Positions 41,865 to 51,934 of a DNA stretch of 64,000 bases are shown piece after piece. The first letter of the stretch is position 1. Each line of letters starts with the position of its first letter. Location: positions 1-64,000 of the forward strand of contig JAJTUP010000099.1 in NCBI GenBank assembly GCA_021399435.1, read 5' to 3'. Made by a program: the position numbers and the translations under genes. This stretch comes from Diaporthe sp. PMI_573 (taxonomy: Eukaryota > Ascomycota > Sordariomycetes > Diaporthales > Diaporthaceae). The notes beneath the pieces were generated by a model. That model was not told where the DNA came from and ran no database searches. It worked only from the letters and a program-made list of their open reading frames with translations.

Positions 41865-43169
41865 TTATGACTCGGCGGCCGCATGCATCCTGACTTTGAC
41901 GCCATTCGCGCTGCAGCTCGTCAACGTCAGGTGCTGCTTGGGGACGGGGTCCCTGTCTAAATTTTCGATGGCATCAAACCGCTGGAGCAACCGCACGGTC
42001 ACATAGCTCGACTCTGTGAGGGCGAATTGCTGGCCCAAACAAATCCTTGGTCCGCCGTTCTAGGACGCGTTAGTCACCTTCGACGGAGCCTAATTGATGC
42101 TTTCTGGAACATCCCTAAACATGACAGACAGGGAACCGTAAAATAAGAAGAACAGTACTTACGAATGGCAGGAACTCCCACCCGACCTTGCGACCCTCCC
42201 ATCTCTCCGGCCTGAACTTGTCTGCATCGGGACCCCAAATATCCTTGCGGCGCTGGATGACGTAAACACAGTAGTCGACGGCAGAGTTCTTGGGCACAAA
42301 GACTGGATCAGTACCGTTGGGCCCACCCCCGGTGGGCAATACGGTATCGTTGTAGGCCCAGCGGGTATTGATTGGTACGACGGGGTACAGGCGCAGGGTT
42401 TCATTGTTACAGTGCTGCAGGTACTGGCAGCCCTTGAGGCGGGCAAATGTGATCTCCTTGGGGCGGGAAAAGGTTCCGAACTCTTCGATGACGATGTCTC
42501 GCAGCTTCTTGTAGCGCGCTGGGTCTCGCGCGAGCAGGTAGAATAGCCAGCTCAGCATCGAGGCGGTGGTGTCACGGCCCGCAAGCAGGATGTGCATCAG
42601 CTGCGAGCGCAGCTCGATGGGATCCTGCGTCTGCTCCGCCAGGGCTTCCAGGAAGACATACTTTTGCTTGCCACTCTTTTCTGAGGACTTCTCGCGCAAG
42701 TCCTTGTTGAGTGCGCGCTTCACGTAGTGATCCATAAACATGTTGCACTGCCTGACCGACTCGCGGAAGGAAGCCGAATTGCAGATCCTGTACAGCAGCC
42801 CGAGACGAACGCGGGTTGCGAGTGCGATCTGGCCTCTGTCGAATGAAAGGCAAAGTCGATGTTGTGGATATCCTCTGCCGAGTTGAGTTTCTTGCTGTAT
42901 CCGGGGATATGCTGCAGCTGGGAGTCGGCGGACTCGCCGAGTAGGAACTCGGTCGCAGAATCGAGTGTGAGGCGGAAGAAAAGGACTTGCAGGTCGACCT
43001 GGTTTGTCCAGCCATCAGGCTGTAGTCTGTCATGCAGCGCGCTCATCATGTTCTGCAAGTGTTGTTGCTCAAGTTTCAAGTCGCTAACTTGATCCCGGGT
43101 GAACTGTGGCCGCATGAGCTCACGAGAGTGTTTCAGTATTAGTAACTTGATTAGGCTTAATACAGGCAC
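41865..43169 (-). pseudogene. Cytochrome P450, CYP52-like, broken
   Basis: The minus strand carries KHSRELMRPQFTRDQVSDL, the helix C region (about 43130), RLTLDSATEFLLGES, a frameshift near 42840 (one T short in CTTTGCCTTTCATTC), MFMDHYVKRALNKDLREK, helix I with LLAGRDTTASMLSW, helix K with NETLRLYP and FRPERWEG. An intron 42162-42060 (GTAAGT...TAG) leads to [16 protein letters not shown], the heme Cys loop, and a stop at 41865. These features place it in the CYP52/CYP63-type fatty acid or alkane hydroxylases of the endoplasmic reticulum. The expected N-terminal anchor is not found: upstream of helix C only MFTVDG at about 43204 fits, with a poor splice site between. Frameshift and missing N terminus make it a pseudogene. 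Confidence 0.75.
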
Positions 43170-43248
43170 CAGGAAACTTCACATACCCGTCTACTGTGAA
43201 CATTTTCGCCGTCTTCGTGGCTCGTGGTGAGCTGACTTCATCAAGGCT

Positions 43249-43370
43249 GTGAATAATGGTATTCTTTTGTTGTGGCGTCATGTCGCCGTTGTCCTCGGGC
43301 TGTCTGGCCATGTAGCGGATCAGACTGCAATTGTCCAAGCCGAATTTCGCTGTCCAGCGATCGATGTACC
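43249..43370 (+). pseudogene. Left part of a reading frame split by hAT copy E
   Basis: Plus-strand frame QTAIVQAEFRCPAIDVP up to the insertion point. If the transposon and one 8-bp duplication are removed, it joins in frame to AVDNEELERFGRGGYVGDEI at 45641, and the frame stays open to 45881. The family is not recognised and there is no ATG in this part, so upstream exons are likely. A minus-strand frame also stays open across the junction, so the coding strand is not certain. Confidence 0.4.
43363..43370 (+). repeat. Left 8-bp target-site duplication of hAT copy E
   Basis: GATGTACC, identical to 45633-45640. Confidence 0.9.
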
Positions 43371-43390
43371 CAGGGTAGGGAATCAATCCA
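43371..43390 (+). repeat. Left terminal inverted repeat of hAT copy E
   Basis: CAGGGTAGGGAATCAATCCA; perfect complement at 45613-45632. Confidence 0.92.
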
Positions 43391-43614
43391 CGACTTCCAC
43401 GGTATTGATCAATATATTGACTTCAATCCACGTCAACGTCAATCCACGAGACCTGTTGTTATGTAATCAATCCATCCACGGTTGGGGGCTGGTGGATTGA
43501 GATGTGGATTGACGTGGACGCTAGTCAGGGGTATGGGTGCCCTGATATATTTCGTTAATATTTGCTATGTATATCTGCGCAACCACTAACAGACCTAATC
43601 AGGCAATACCTCTG

Positions 43615-43640
43615 ACGCGTTCTGACACGTCGTGACGCGT
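43615..43640 (+). promoter_or_regulatory. Paired ACGCGT boxes of hAT copy E
   Basis: ACGCGT at 43615-43620 and 43635-43640, both preceded by TG, 71-96 bp before the ATG at 43711. This spacing (20 bp centre to centre) is like clustered MCB sites in yeast G1/S promoters. Confidence 0.6.
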
Positions 43641-43710
43641 TATAACGCCTGAGCCCAAAATGTCTCCTCATTTACTTGATTCATACGGTCGGTGAACCTT
43701 CAATCTCGAG

Positions 43711-45355
43711 ATGGCGGACTTTCCTTTTGACCATAAACTACCGACCAACAACGACGGGCATGCTGAGGTCCCTTGGCCTAGTCTGGATCCGGACCCCGAA
43801 GTCCGCCAGCCTTCTACTTGGGCACCAACAAGTGATGAGGAGCGGAGGATCTTCCGCGTCTGGAAGGGATTCACGCTGGCCGAGCGCAGCAAAGATACCC
43901 TATCATGGGTATGGAATTACGGAGTCGAGTCAATCCAAAACATCTCGACGATGGATCTGTATGCCACGTGTGCGCCAGAAGACCCCCACGCCGCAGTCAT
44001 ACGAATCCAAAGGCACCCAAAACGCTGAACTCCACCTCTGGAAAGCCCACGGCTACTGGGATCCATCAGGACGACGATCAACACCGTCAGAGAAGAAAGG
44101 AGGCAAGAGGGTGCTTGCTTCTATTTCGGACTTCATGAGCCTCAAACGTTCCGATCCAAAGGATCAAGCGCTGGCCAATAGCTTGACCAAACGCTTCGAT
44201 CGAGGAGAGTTCCAGAAGCTCATTGTCAACTGGATAGTCGAAAGCTAGCAATCGTTCAAGCAGGTTGAACACCCTAGATTGCAACAGATTTTCGAATACC
44301 TCAATCCGGCGGTCAAGGTTACGAGTGCGCACATTACGGCGAAGACTGTGCACAGACTGGCGGTGCAACAATTCGAGCGATATCATAGCACAGTCCAACA
44401 GGTCTTGACGAGGTCGCCGGGTCAGATCCACATTGCCTTTGACGACGCAAGGACTAGGAATCGTCACGCGTTATATGGCGTGACGGCTGTCTTCAGAGAC
44501 CACGAGAATCAGCTCCAAAAAGTCGTGCTCGGCATTCCGGAGCTGGTAGAGCGACATACTGGCGAGAACATTGCCGCCGAGATCCTCGAGATCATCAGGT
44601 CGTTTGGCATCGAGGACAAGGTCGGTTACTTCACTCTCGATAACGCAGCAAATAATGAAACGGCAATGTCAGAGATTGCAGAAGAGCTGAAGTTCGACCC
44701 GGTTCAACGACGCGTATGCATAGGACACATCCTTAGCCTTGTTGTTAAATCCCTTCTCTTTGGAAAAGATGTTGATGCGTTTGAGAAATCTCTTGTCAAG
44801 GGGGAGCCTTTGGTGAGAGCAACCCATGACGATTGGATGCGGAAGGGTCCTGTTGGGAAAGCGCATAACTTCGTCGTTTGGGTCCATCGGTCCGACTTAC
44901 TGACTCAGTTGCTTCGTCAACTGCAACAAGACTCATTTGCAGCTTCTGGCGATCCTGAAGGTGGAAAGCAACGGCCAGTTGACGTTGTCCTTGACAACGA
45001 TACTAGATGGTTATCCCAATACTACATGATAAAACGAATGCTTCGACTGCAGCCCTTCTACGAAGAATTCATCGCCAAAGCCAAGAGGCTATTCCGAGAC
45101 GCTCGGAAAGGTGAGGGAGGACAGAGGCTTCCTCCCTGCCTCGAGGAGTCGAGCTTCATCAACGAGAGCGATTGGGCGGTGCTGAGGACGTTTGATGAGA
45201 TCCTCTCCGATTTCCACGTGGTTGTGCAAGTACTTCAGGGAGACGGACAGTCGCGATACCGATCGTCTGGAGTTAGAGAAACGTTTGGCTCTATGACTGA
45301 TGTGCTGGAGGCGTTCGAATTCCTACTTGGGAGGAATTATCGAAGATGTCGATAA
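43711..45355 (+). pseudogene. hAT transposase copy E, degenerate
   Basis: The ATG frame (MADFPFDHKLPTNNDG) reads through EERRIFRVWKGFTLAERSKD to about 43990, where it shifts; the next frame gives GTQNAELHLWKAHGYWDPSG, the end of the BED finger. A TAG at 44246 interrupts NWIVES/QSFKQVEHPRLQ. The core then stays open: IHIAFDDARTRNRHALYGVT with the first aspartate, RHTGENIAAEIL, FTLDNAANNETA with the second, HILSLVVKSLLFGKDV, and LDNDTRWLSQYYMIKRMLRL. It ends near 45355 with no dimerisation domain, so the C terminus is deleted. TAG may derive from CAG. Confidence 0.8.
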
Positions 45356-45612
45356 CATACTGCTTGACGATACAGCGTTGGAGGAGGCTGTTGGACGGGC
45401 TTGTTTGGAGGAGCAGCAGGAGTGAGGCAATCGAAATTCGGCGATAGGTTCCCGAATTGCCCGATTAGGAAATCCGAGTTAATGTGACAGGGGTCTTCCA
45501 CGTGTTCAATATTATGGACATCAATCCACAGATAGCCTCGTGGACATCAATCCACGAGCACCCTGCTGAGTAAGCCGTCAATTCAATCCACAAAGTCGGA
45601 TATTGACGTGGA

Positions 45613-45632
45613 TGGATTGATTCCCTACCCTG
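45613..45632 (-). repeat. Right terminal inverted repeat of hAT copy E
   Basis: Perfect complement of 43371-43390, followed by the second GATGTACC. Confidence 0.92.
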
Positions 45633-45640
45633 GATGTACC
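45633..45640 (+). repeat. Right 8-bp target-site duplication of hAT copy E
   Basis: GATGTACC, identical to 43363-43370. Confidence 0.9.
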
Positions 45641-45881
45641 AGCAGTGGACAACGAGGAGCTCGAACGGTTTGGACGAGGAGGCTATGTGGGCGATGAAAT
45701 TTTCAACCACGCCAATTGGTTCAATGTGATGCCCCAGGAGATGTCGGCTGGGGCAAAATATCTCGTCGGCGCAAAGCCAACTCGTTGGTTAGGCAATGAA
45801 GCCGAAGTTGAATGGGACTATTTCTTTCGTGCGTTGTTTATGGTAGTCCCCGCGTTTTCAGACCAAATCCTTGAAGCTTAG
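45641..45881 (+). pseudogene. Right part of the frame split by hAT copy E
   Basis: Continues in frame from 43370 once the element is removed: AVDNEELERFGRGGYVGDEI, FNHANWFNVMPQEMSAGAKY, then RWLGNEAEVEWDYFFRALFM and a stop at 45881. The text looks like a genuine C terminus (helical, aromatic) but I do not recognise the family. Confidence 0.4.
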
Positions 45882-45889
45882 TCGTTTCT

Positions 45890-46670
45890 CAGTTCTTTAT
45901 CTTCTATCATACAATACCGTGCCGTTAGGAGGTATGGGAATATCTAAAGTCAAGAGTCTTTCTTCCGTGCCATCCAAATTATGTGGAAAGAAATTTCTTC
46001 TCCTCTCCTTAGCTTAGAATCTTCGTCGATAGCGCCAATAGACCCAGCTACCATGCTGCATCTCATGCCGGTCGTGACAATATCTACCTATAGAGTTTAT
46101 TATATTCCCTTACTTATAATGGATTACTATAGAAATCAAAAGAAAGAGGTTAAAAACTATATTATTGTTGGAACAGTGTGAAGCGTCATTTGTGTGTGTG
46201 CACGGCGACACAGACATGCCAAGGCCACGTGTACGTAAGCTAGTTTTAGCCTATATAGTTTGGGAGGGTGTCGCACGTCTGCGACGTCCCCCGCTTCTTA
46301 ATCGATGTCTCTTGTATTTAGACTGCTTGCACTGGCAAATAGGATGCTCAGATTTCCCGGCAACCAGAAGGCAGCCGGGCAGAAGACAACCAAAAAAAGG
46401 CGACCGTTCAAGGGCTTTGTGTTTGTAGAAGGCGACCACGTGACCCTGATTCTATTTATTGGTCTCCAACTAATTTTAAGCTCGCTACCATTACTCCTCC
46501 TTCCATCCTATTGTCACGATTTGCACCACTGCACTACTCGTGCAAAAGTGACGCCACTCCTGCCGTAGGCACGTAGTGTTTATATTGTGACACCTATGCT
46601 CCCAATACTTACCACTCAAAGAGCCGTCAAACCTCTCCTCTATTTGATCTCTCCTGCTATTTTGAACAAC
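45890..46670. other. Intergenic, upstream of the RNase H gene
   Basis: No coding signal. AT-rich in the first half; the last 200 bp are pyrimidine-rich and should be the promoter of the next gene. Confidence 0.4.
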
Positions 46671-46674
46671 CACT

Positions 46675-47785
46675 ATGGGCGGTGGTCCGGATGACCCTGT
46701 GGCCTCGCCGTCACTTCAGCCTTCTGGCACATCAAGATATTCTCCTGCTGAGTACGTCAACATTGATCCCATTCAACCACGTGCACTATGCTGACAAGTA
46801 ACAATAGCTGCCCTATGACCGACTCTCACAGCACTTCGGAAGGGTCAGTCATGACAGAGCTCGATGATGCACTATCGCAGTCTCCTCGTCCCGACGAAAA
46901 CGGTACCGCGGCTAGGCGTTGCATCGACTACAGCGCCATGGACGACGTCTTGGACGACGACGATGATGAAGATACAGATACAGAGGAAGACGAAGACGAA
47001 GAGTCCGACAAACCGTCCGAACACCTTTTGCCTCGTCTAGACTCAGGAACTAAAATGGTAAGGGGCACCGGCAAGGTGTTCCCGTCCAAGTTTGTGCCGT
47101 CCAACAGCAACACGGCACCACTGGAAGAATTTCCCAACCGCCACCGACACATAAACCTAGTTCGGTGAGTGGTGTTCCTTGATATCTCTGCTCTGGCGGT
47201 CTGCTAACTCAACGTCGTAGACGCACCCACTCCAACGACAACACCAAGATCCTCCTCATGACCGACGGGGCATGCCTTAACAACGGACAGTCCAACCCGA
47301 GGGCTGGTTGGGCATTTTTCCAAGGGGAGACCATCAACGGGGAGCCGCTCGTGGTCTCGGGCCGCCTGGAGAACCGTGGCCCCTGGGGAGACGAAGGCAG
47401 CCAGACGAACAACCGTGCTGAGCTGCGGGCTGTGCTCGCGGCCCTTCGCTTCCGATGGTGGCGCGGCGAGGGCTTCAAGACGGTCATCTTCGGTACTGAC
47501 TCGTCATATGTCGTGGACGGCGCGACGCAGTGGGTTAGGGGTTGGGTGAACAAAAGTTGGAGGACCAAGGGCGCAAGGGGAAGCGGCAGCGCCGACGTCA
47601 AGAACAAGGACTTGTGGGAGATGCTGTTGGGCGAGTGCGAGAGGGTTCACGACGCCGGCCTGGCGATCCAGTTTTGGCATATCCCGCGCGAGTGGAACAC
47701 TTTAGCTGACGCGGGCGCCAAGAAGGCTGCCGCCGAGGAAGACGCTCCTGACCGCTGGCAACACATTATGGGCATAGCGTTGTGA
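46675..47785 (+). CDS. RNase H domain protein
   Basis: Three exons, 46675-46751, 46808-47164 and 47221-47785, with 56-bp introns (GTACGT...TAG and GTGAGT...TAG), 332 aa. The N-terminal 130 residues are disordered and acidic (a run of about 25 Asp/Glu near residue 80). The C-terminal domain is RNase HI-like: LLMTDGACLNNGQ gives the first Asp, TNNRAELRAVLAAL the Glu, VIFGTDSSYVVDG the second Asp, and NTLADAGAKKAA the last Asp, with WVRGWVNKSWRT between. All four metal-binding acids are present. Such proteins cleave the RNA of RNA-DNA hybrids. It lacks the N-terminal hybrid-binding domain of RNase H1 and is a stand-alone fungal variant, not part of a retroelement. Confidence 0.85.
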
Positions 47786-48452
47786 GAAGCAAGGGATTCG
47801 TGCTTTCGGCCAGCCCGAGGTGGAATCATACCGAGAATTGAGGCTTACCCAAGTAGCCAATGCCAGAGTTTTGGACGTGATAGAAGCACGCCACTGGCGA
47901 CAGGTTTCGCGCCGTCAGGGACTTGCTACGACGGGATGCCCTTGTTCGCCCCTGACCAATCCTTCATCCATTCTGCTGGGGTATGTTCTTCTTCTTGCTG
48001 CTATCCAAATATCTCGGTATGACAGCAATGAAAGCCTCCTAGATCTCCTGAAGAAGGCAAGGCATGTAATCCCCACAGGTCCTGGGAGCAACGTTGCCGC
48101 AAGCATAGCATTACAGGTATACCTCGAGATAGTAGACGTTGCTGCCAATACGGGATCACCCACAGAGGTGTACAGCACACTGCAGGAATCGACGAATAAG
48201 CTTTTCGCTGGCACTTCGAGTCCTCTGATGGACAATGGCTTTAAAAGCTCATACCCGTTAACCGGGGAGGGTCTGGGGCAACGGGCAGTCTTAATATTTG
48301 GCCATGCACTTATTACCAGCACTGGCAGCGCGTCCCAAGTTTCTACATACAGGACATCAGGCATAGTTGTTAATCTGACAGGGTCGGAGGTAGCAGAGGA
48401 GCACGGAAGAGTGTCAGACGAGAGTCTGAATACCCTCTCGTCGATGCTGGTA

Positions 48453-48988
48453 CTACAACTTTTGCTTCGATTGCCAAGAAGCGGAAGGCTCGATAGCTGT
48501 CTGCCCCGCCCCTCCCTTCTTGTTGGCAGCGTTGTTGTTTCTGTCGAGGTAGACCAACAGGGAAATCGCTTAGTATAACTTGGGATGACAGAGAGAAAGG
48601 GGCCATTGCCGGCCGTCATGCCAGGAGGGGGGGGGGAGTGCGACGAGCACGATCTGGTAAAATACCTACCAGCATAATCATCCGACCGATACCACTGCAT
48701 GGCGCTGTTGGAGTTGGCTGCTCTCTTTGAAGCTGCCTCGTGGTCAGCAAATGTGGCAGGAGGTGACGACGGGTATGTGGGACCTTTAGGGTCGCCTCGA
48801 GCTCTCTTGACCTCGTTCTGCAACCTGGCAATGTCTTTCTTGGTTTCGGTGATCTGTCTCGGGGTGTTGCTCGCCTGAGGCCCTTCTTGGAGGGAGGCAA
48901 GGATGGTTCTCGAGATTGTCAAGGCGTCGAGGAGCCCGTCCAAGTCCGGCGGAGTAGCCCCAGCCGGGCTGGATGAGGCTCTGTCCAT
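48453..48988 (-). CDS. Conserved small protein, unrecognised, two exons
   Basis: Exon 1 starts at 48988 with MDRASSSPAGATPPDLDGLL and gives about 107 residues: a helical part (LDALTISRTILASLQEGPQA), a short coiled coil (ETKKDIARLQNEVKRARG) and ANSNSAMQWYRSDDYAG, where a donor GTAGGT occurs at about 48665. The best continuation I see is VYLDRNNNAANKKGGAGQTA to a stop at 48453, but I cannot place its acceptor; another acceptor (CGACAG) would lead into a much longer frame ending at 47915. The protein is small, charged and probably intracellular. Function unknown. Confidence 0.5.
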
Positions 48989-49800
48989 ATTTGTAGGAAG
49001 CGTGAGACGAATGCGTAGCCGGCTGTCCTGGTTTGTGTGCGGTGCGTGCGACTACCGACTACCCCGATGGGAGGGGGAGGGGACGGTTGCCTGCGTTGCA
49101 CAAGGCCTGTAAGCATTCTTTTTTGCTGCACCTGTCTCAAAGCGACCAGGCTGCAGCCGATTGAGCCCGAGATGCAGCGAGGACTTACTTGTTCTGCACC
49201 GTCCAGAATGGTCGCACGCGGGGGCTGGATCTCCCAGTCCCAGTCCCCGTTGCAGTCGCAGTCGCAATCGCAGTCGCAGGTGCACTTATTCAGTGGCGCT
49301 GCATGTAGTGGCAGGACCGAGGTGGCTGATGGACTATTCAGTACCTGGCCGGGGCGGATGGCTCGACAAGACCCGTCCAGAAGTAAACAAGACCGAGCCT
49401 CGGGGAACAACACGAGGTTTGGCAAGGAGGCCGGGTGAGAATACATGTGTAGGAAGGCTTGGCCGGGAGGGAGACGGTTGCTACGGTTGACGGCCAACTT
49501 CCTGAAAGACGCGCCGCGGGTCGCGGTTGAAAGTTAAAGTGGCGAAGGCGGCAGGCAGGCACAAGAACCCCACTACGGCTCATTGTTTGGGCTGAGGTCG
49601 AACCCCTGCCTGGAAGCTGAGCTCGCCTGTGGGTTTAACACACGGCCCATTCCAACCCCCACAGTGCACCACATAAGAGGTAAAAACAGACCACGGCAAA
49701 CCAGCCCATGCACGCGGCCAGTTGTGATGCCATACTGCAACTGAAACCCGATTTGCAGCCACCCACCACGTCCTGACAATTGTTCTCCGCATAGCCGGGT
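48989..49800. other. GC-rich intergenic stretch
   Basis: A run of CAGTCG/CAGTCC repeats lies at about 49239-49282. Frames on both strands follow from this repeat and are not trusted. Confidence 0.4.
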
Positions 49801-50313
49801 GTGACGATCTTTCCATGGGGAGTATATCAGGCTGAACACGTTGTATACTTAACTTGGTGCTCTGAAGACCAAGGTGAAGAGCTTTGCTCGGGTGTCCAAT
49901 CTCCTGTGGGAAGAACTCCCTATGGGATAACCTCCTATAATAGCACAAGCTCCTGTGGAATCACCTATAGAATAGCCTCCCCTGGAAAACCCTTCTGTCG
50001 AGTAACTGCCTCTCGCCTAATCAGACGGAAGGTAAGCAAGCCACAGGGGCTCTATAATGACGTTTTCCCATTTTTCTTTTTGGAAGAGTATGGCTGTGGT
50101 ACCGTAACAATGTATATGAAGGCTCCGCGAGCTCCTACATAAAAGTTCTCCAGTCGAATATCGGCTATGGGAGACGATTCAATCTACGTGAGATGACGCG
50201 ATTCTTGCAGGAAAACAACTTTGCGCCAGTCGATTGTATTATACCGGGGCTGCAAGGATATAGTACTTACGATGAGCCAAGCAAAGAGACTAAACAGTAT
50301 GGATCTTCTAAGT
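49801..50313 (+). other. Possible spliced gene, unrecognised
   Basis: A plus-strand reading SSCGITYRIASPGKPFCRVT (about 49950-50010) may splice from GTAAGC near 50031 to an acceptor (TTTTTGGAAG) near 50084, then continue WLWYRNNVYEGSASSYIKVL, QSNIGYGRRFNLREMTRFLQ and a stop at about 50311. The second part reads like protein. The first part overlaps a cluster of CTCCTGTGG / CCTATGGGAT / CCTATAATAG repeats, so it may instead be a repeat end. No family recognised. Confidence 0.3.
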
Positions 50314-50651
50314 GACCATGACCTTTCTTGGGCCGAACGACCGAGATAACTTACCTCCGAAGGATTGTTTGGTTAGATGAAATCTTTAATCTTTTTTCGA
50401 CCAGCGTCTTCAGATACGAGAAGGATGGGATTATCTTACCAAATGAGAAACATCCCATCAAGGTCGACAAAAGGAAAGGCATTAGAGCACCCAGGAGATA
50501 TGGCCGAGACGGCTTCATCTACATTCCGTTTATGTCAAGATGATATGGAGGCGTCGGAATCGCATGCGAGGCTAGGTCGTAAATGTGTCACTCGTTCCCA
50601 TTGACACTTAAACCAAAGGCAAAATACCACCCTAGAAAGTCTTTTGTCCCG

Positions 50652-51404
50652 TCATTGCTTGTCCTCAGGCCGGACTCTCGCGCCGAAGAAGCCACCACCT
50701 CCGGCCGCAGCACAAGCCAGACATACGCCCCCTCCGCCGTACACGCGCGTGTGTCTCATCCCGTCTGCAGCTTTACTGTAGCTGTGATCCTCGTCATTGT
50801 GGCCATGCTCGTCGTCCATGTACACAACCCTGACTCCTGCATCCACTGCACCTGGCCGCGGGAACATGACTCGGGCCGGATCAAACTTGTCGTCGGATAT
50901 CGGCGCAGGGGGCAGCAGATGAGAGGCCGGGATGTCTGTGGAGGGGGACTTCGTAGGTTGACCGTACTGGTACAGACTTGCTGTCCACCTTGTAGGGTCC
51001 GTAGACTGAGACTGTGGTTTTCTGGTATTGTTCAACTCAGGACGATGTTGTGCTGGAGCCCCTCCTCTTTCCATGACCGGGGCTGCATTGAAACCTGCAC
51101 CCGAATAGTATGTCATTCCCAGCACACCAAAAGTATGACCGAGAAACGGAATTGTTGGGTGGCGCGCTGTCATAGGACCTCTAGAGTTCTTGGGCCATTG
51201 TGCAATGACGGCAGCTATTGCGACAGCCATTGCGAAAATAACACTGCTTATTCCGAGAGCGACGAGACTGGCCAGGTGGATATCGACAAGGAGAAAGAAG
51301 GCAAGGAGAATTAGCAGCCACAAGACCAGTAGGGTCAGGAAAAAGGAGGACGATTTGTCTATCTTGCTGAAATAGGAACTCTGGGCCTTATTTTGCTGCA
51401 TCAT
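50652..51404 (-). CDS. Two-span membrane protein with disordered C-terminal tail
   Basis: 250 codons, intronless. Residues about 22-43 (FFLTLLVLWLLILLAFFLLV) and 47-67 (SLVALGISSVIFAMAVAIAA) are strong transmembrane helices with a very short loop, so the protein is a hairpin in the membrane with both ends on one side. The rest is a Pro/Ser/Gly-rich soluble tail with ARHPTIPFLGHTFGVLGMTY and a Gly-rich, Cys-containing end (VYGGGGVCLACAAAGGGGFF). No signal peptide or enzyme motif. Such proteins occur widely in filamentous ascomycetes without known role. Confidence 0.6.
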   Translation of the reverse strand: MMQQNKAQSSYFSKIDKSSSFFLTLLVLWLLILLAFFLLVDIHLASLVALGISSVIFAMAVAIAAVIAQWPKNSRGPMTARHPTIPFLGHTFGVLGMTYYSGAGFNAAPVMERGGAPAQHRPELNNTRKPQSQSTDPTRWTASLYQYGQPTKSPSTDIPASHLLPPAPISDDKFDPARVMFPRPGAVDAGVRVVYMDDEHGHNDEDHSYSKAADGMRHTRVYGGGGVCLACAAAGGGGFFGARVRPEDKQ

Positions 51405-51890
51405 GATGAGGTATCGTTATAGGAACTAGAGCGATAAACCAGGTAAAGGGAATTTTGTTTAATGTTGTGGTAAGTGGGGAGTCGCGGTTTTCTTCTTTCT
51501 TCTCTGTGGAGGTTATTGGCGGCCGGCCAGGCTGCGGATTGCTCATTGACTGCGGAGTCTAGGGTTAGGGCTTCTGGGTCGGCATCTGGTGTTCCCAGCC
51601 GGGATTCATTTACGGCCTTCGTCTAAGTAGTCGCGAGCAGTCGGACTGGCTTGGCTTGCTTCTAAGCAGCCAGAGTCGGCCCACCCATTCGCAGTTTGCC
51701 TCAGCTCCGGCGCCTTTGCCCATTTCATGCATTACCATTTGTTGCCTTCACAATTCTCCTCCGCTCTCACCTCAGCCAATCAAGTGCCTCACTGAGCTAT
51801 CATATCTAGCACCGACAGTAATCCTCGTCTGTTGCAGGCGGGCTGCCATCAACAGAGCTCAAGGCTGACCTTTAAACACAGGAGTACGTC
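51405..51890. other. Promoter side of the membrane protein gene
   Basis: No coding signal; C/T-rich on the plus strand after 51650. Confidence 0.4.
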
Positions 51891-51934
51891 AGACATGGCC
51901 AGACCTTGGGGCAACAAGGCGTGTTCGTTGCCTG

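Larger units (their letters stand above)
43371..45632. mobile_element. hAT transposon copy E, complete ends, 2262 bp
   Basis: 20-bp perfect terminal inverted repeats, CAGGGTAGGGAATCAATCCA at 43371-43390 and its complement at 45613-45632, flanked on each side by the 8-bp target duplication GATGTACC (43363-43370 and 45633-45640). Both subterminal regions (43381-43510 and 45510-45630) hold many TCAATCCACG / CGTGGATTGA units, typical of hAT transposase-binding repeats. The inside holds a degenerate transposase. Perfect duplications and repeats argue for a recent insertion, probably mobilised in trans by an intact relative. Confidence 0.93.

Noticed and set aside
47820..48578. 252-codon plus-strand frame
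   Set aside because: Begins 35 bp after the RNase H stop, lacks any motif, and lies opposite to the second part of the minus-strand gene; probably chance.
51540..51580. GGGTTAGGG near 51561 as telomeric repeat
   Set aside because: A single unit, no array.
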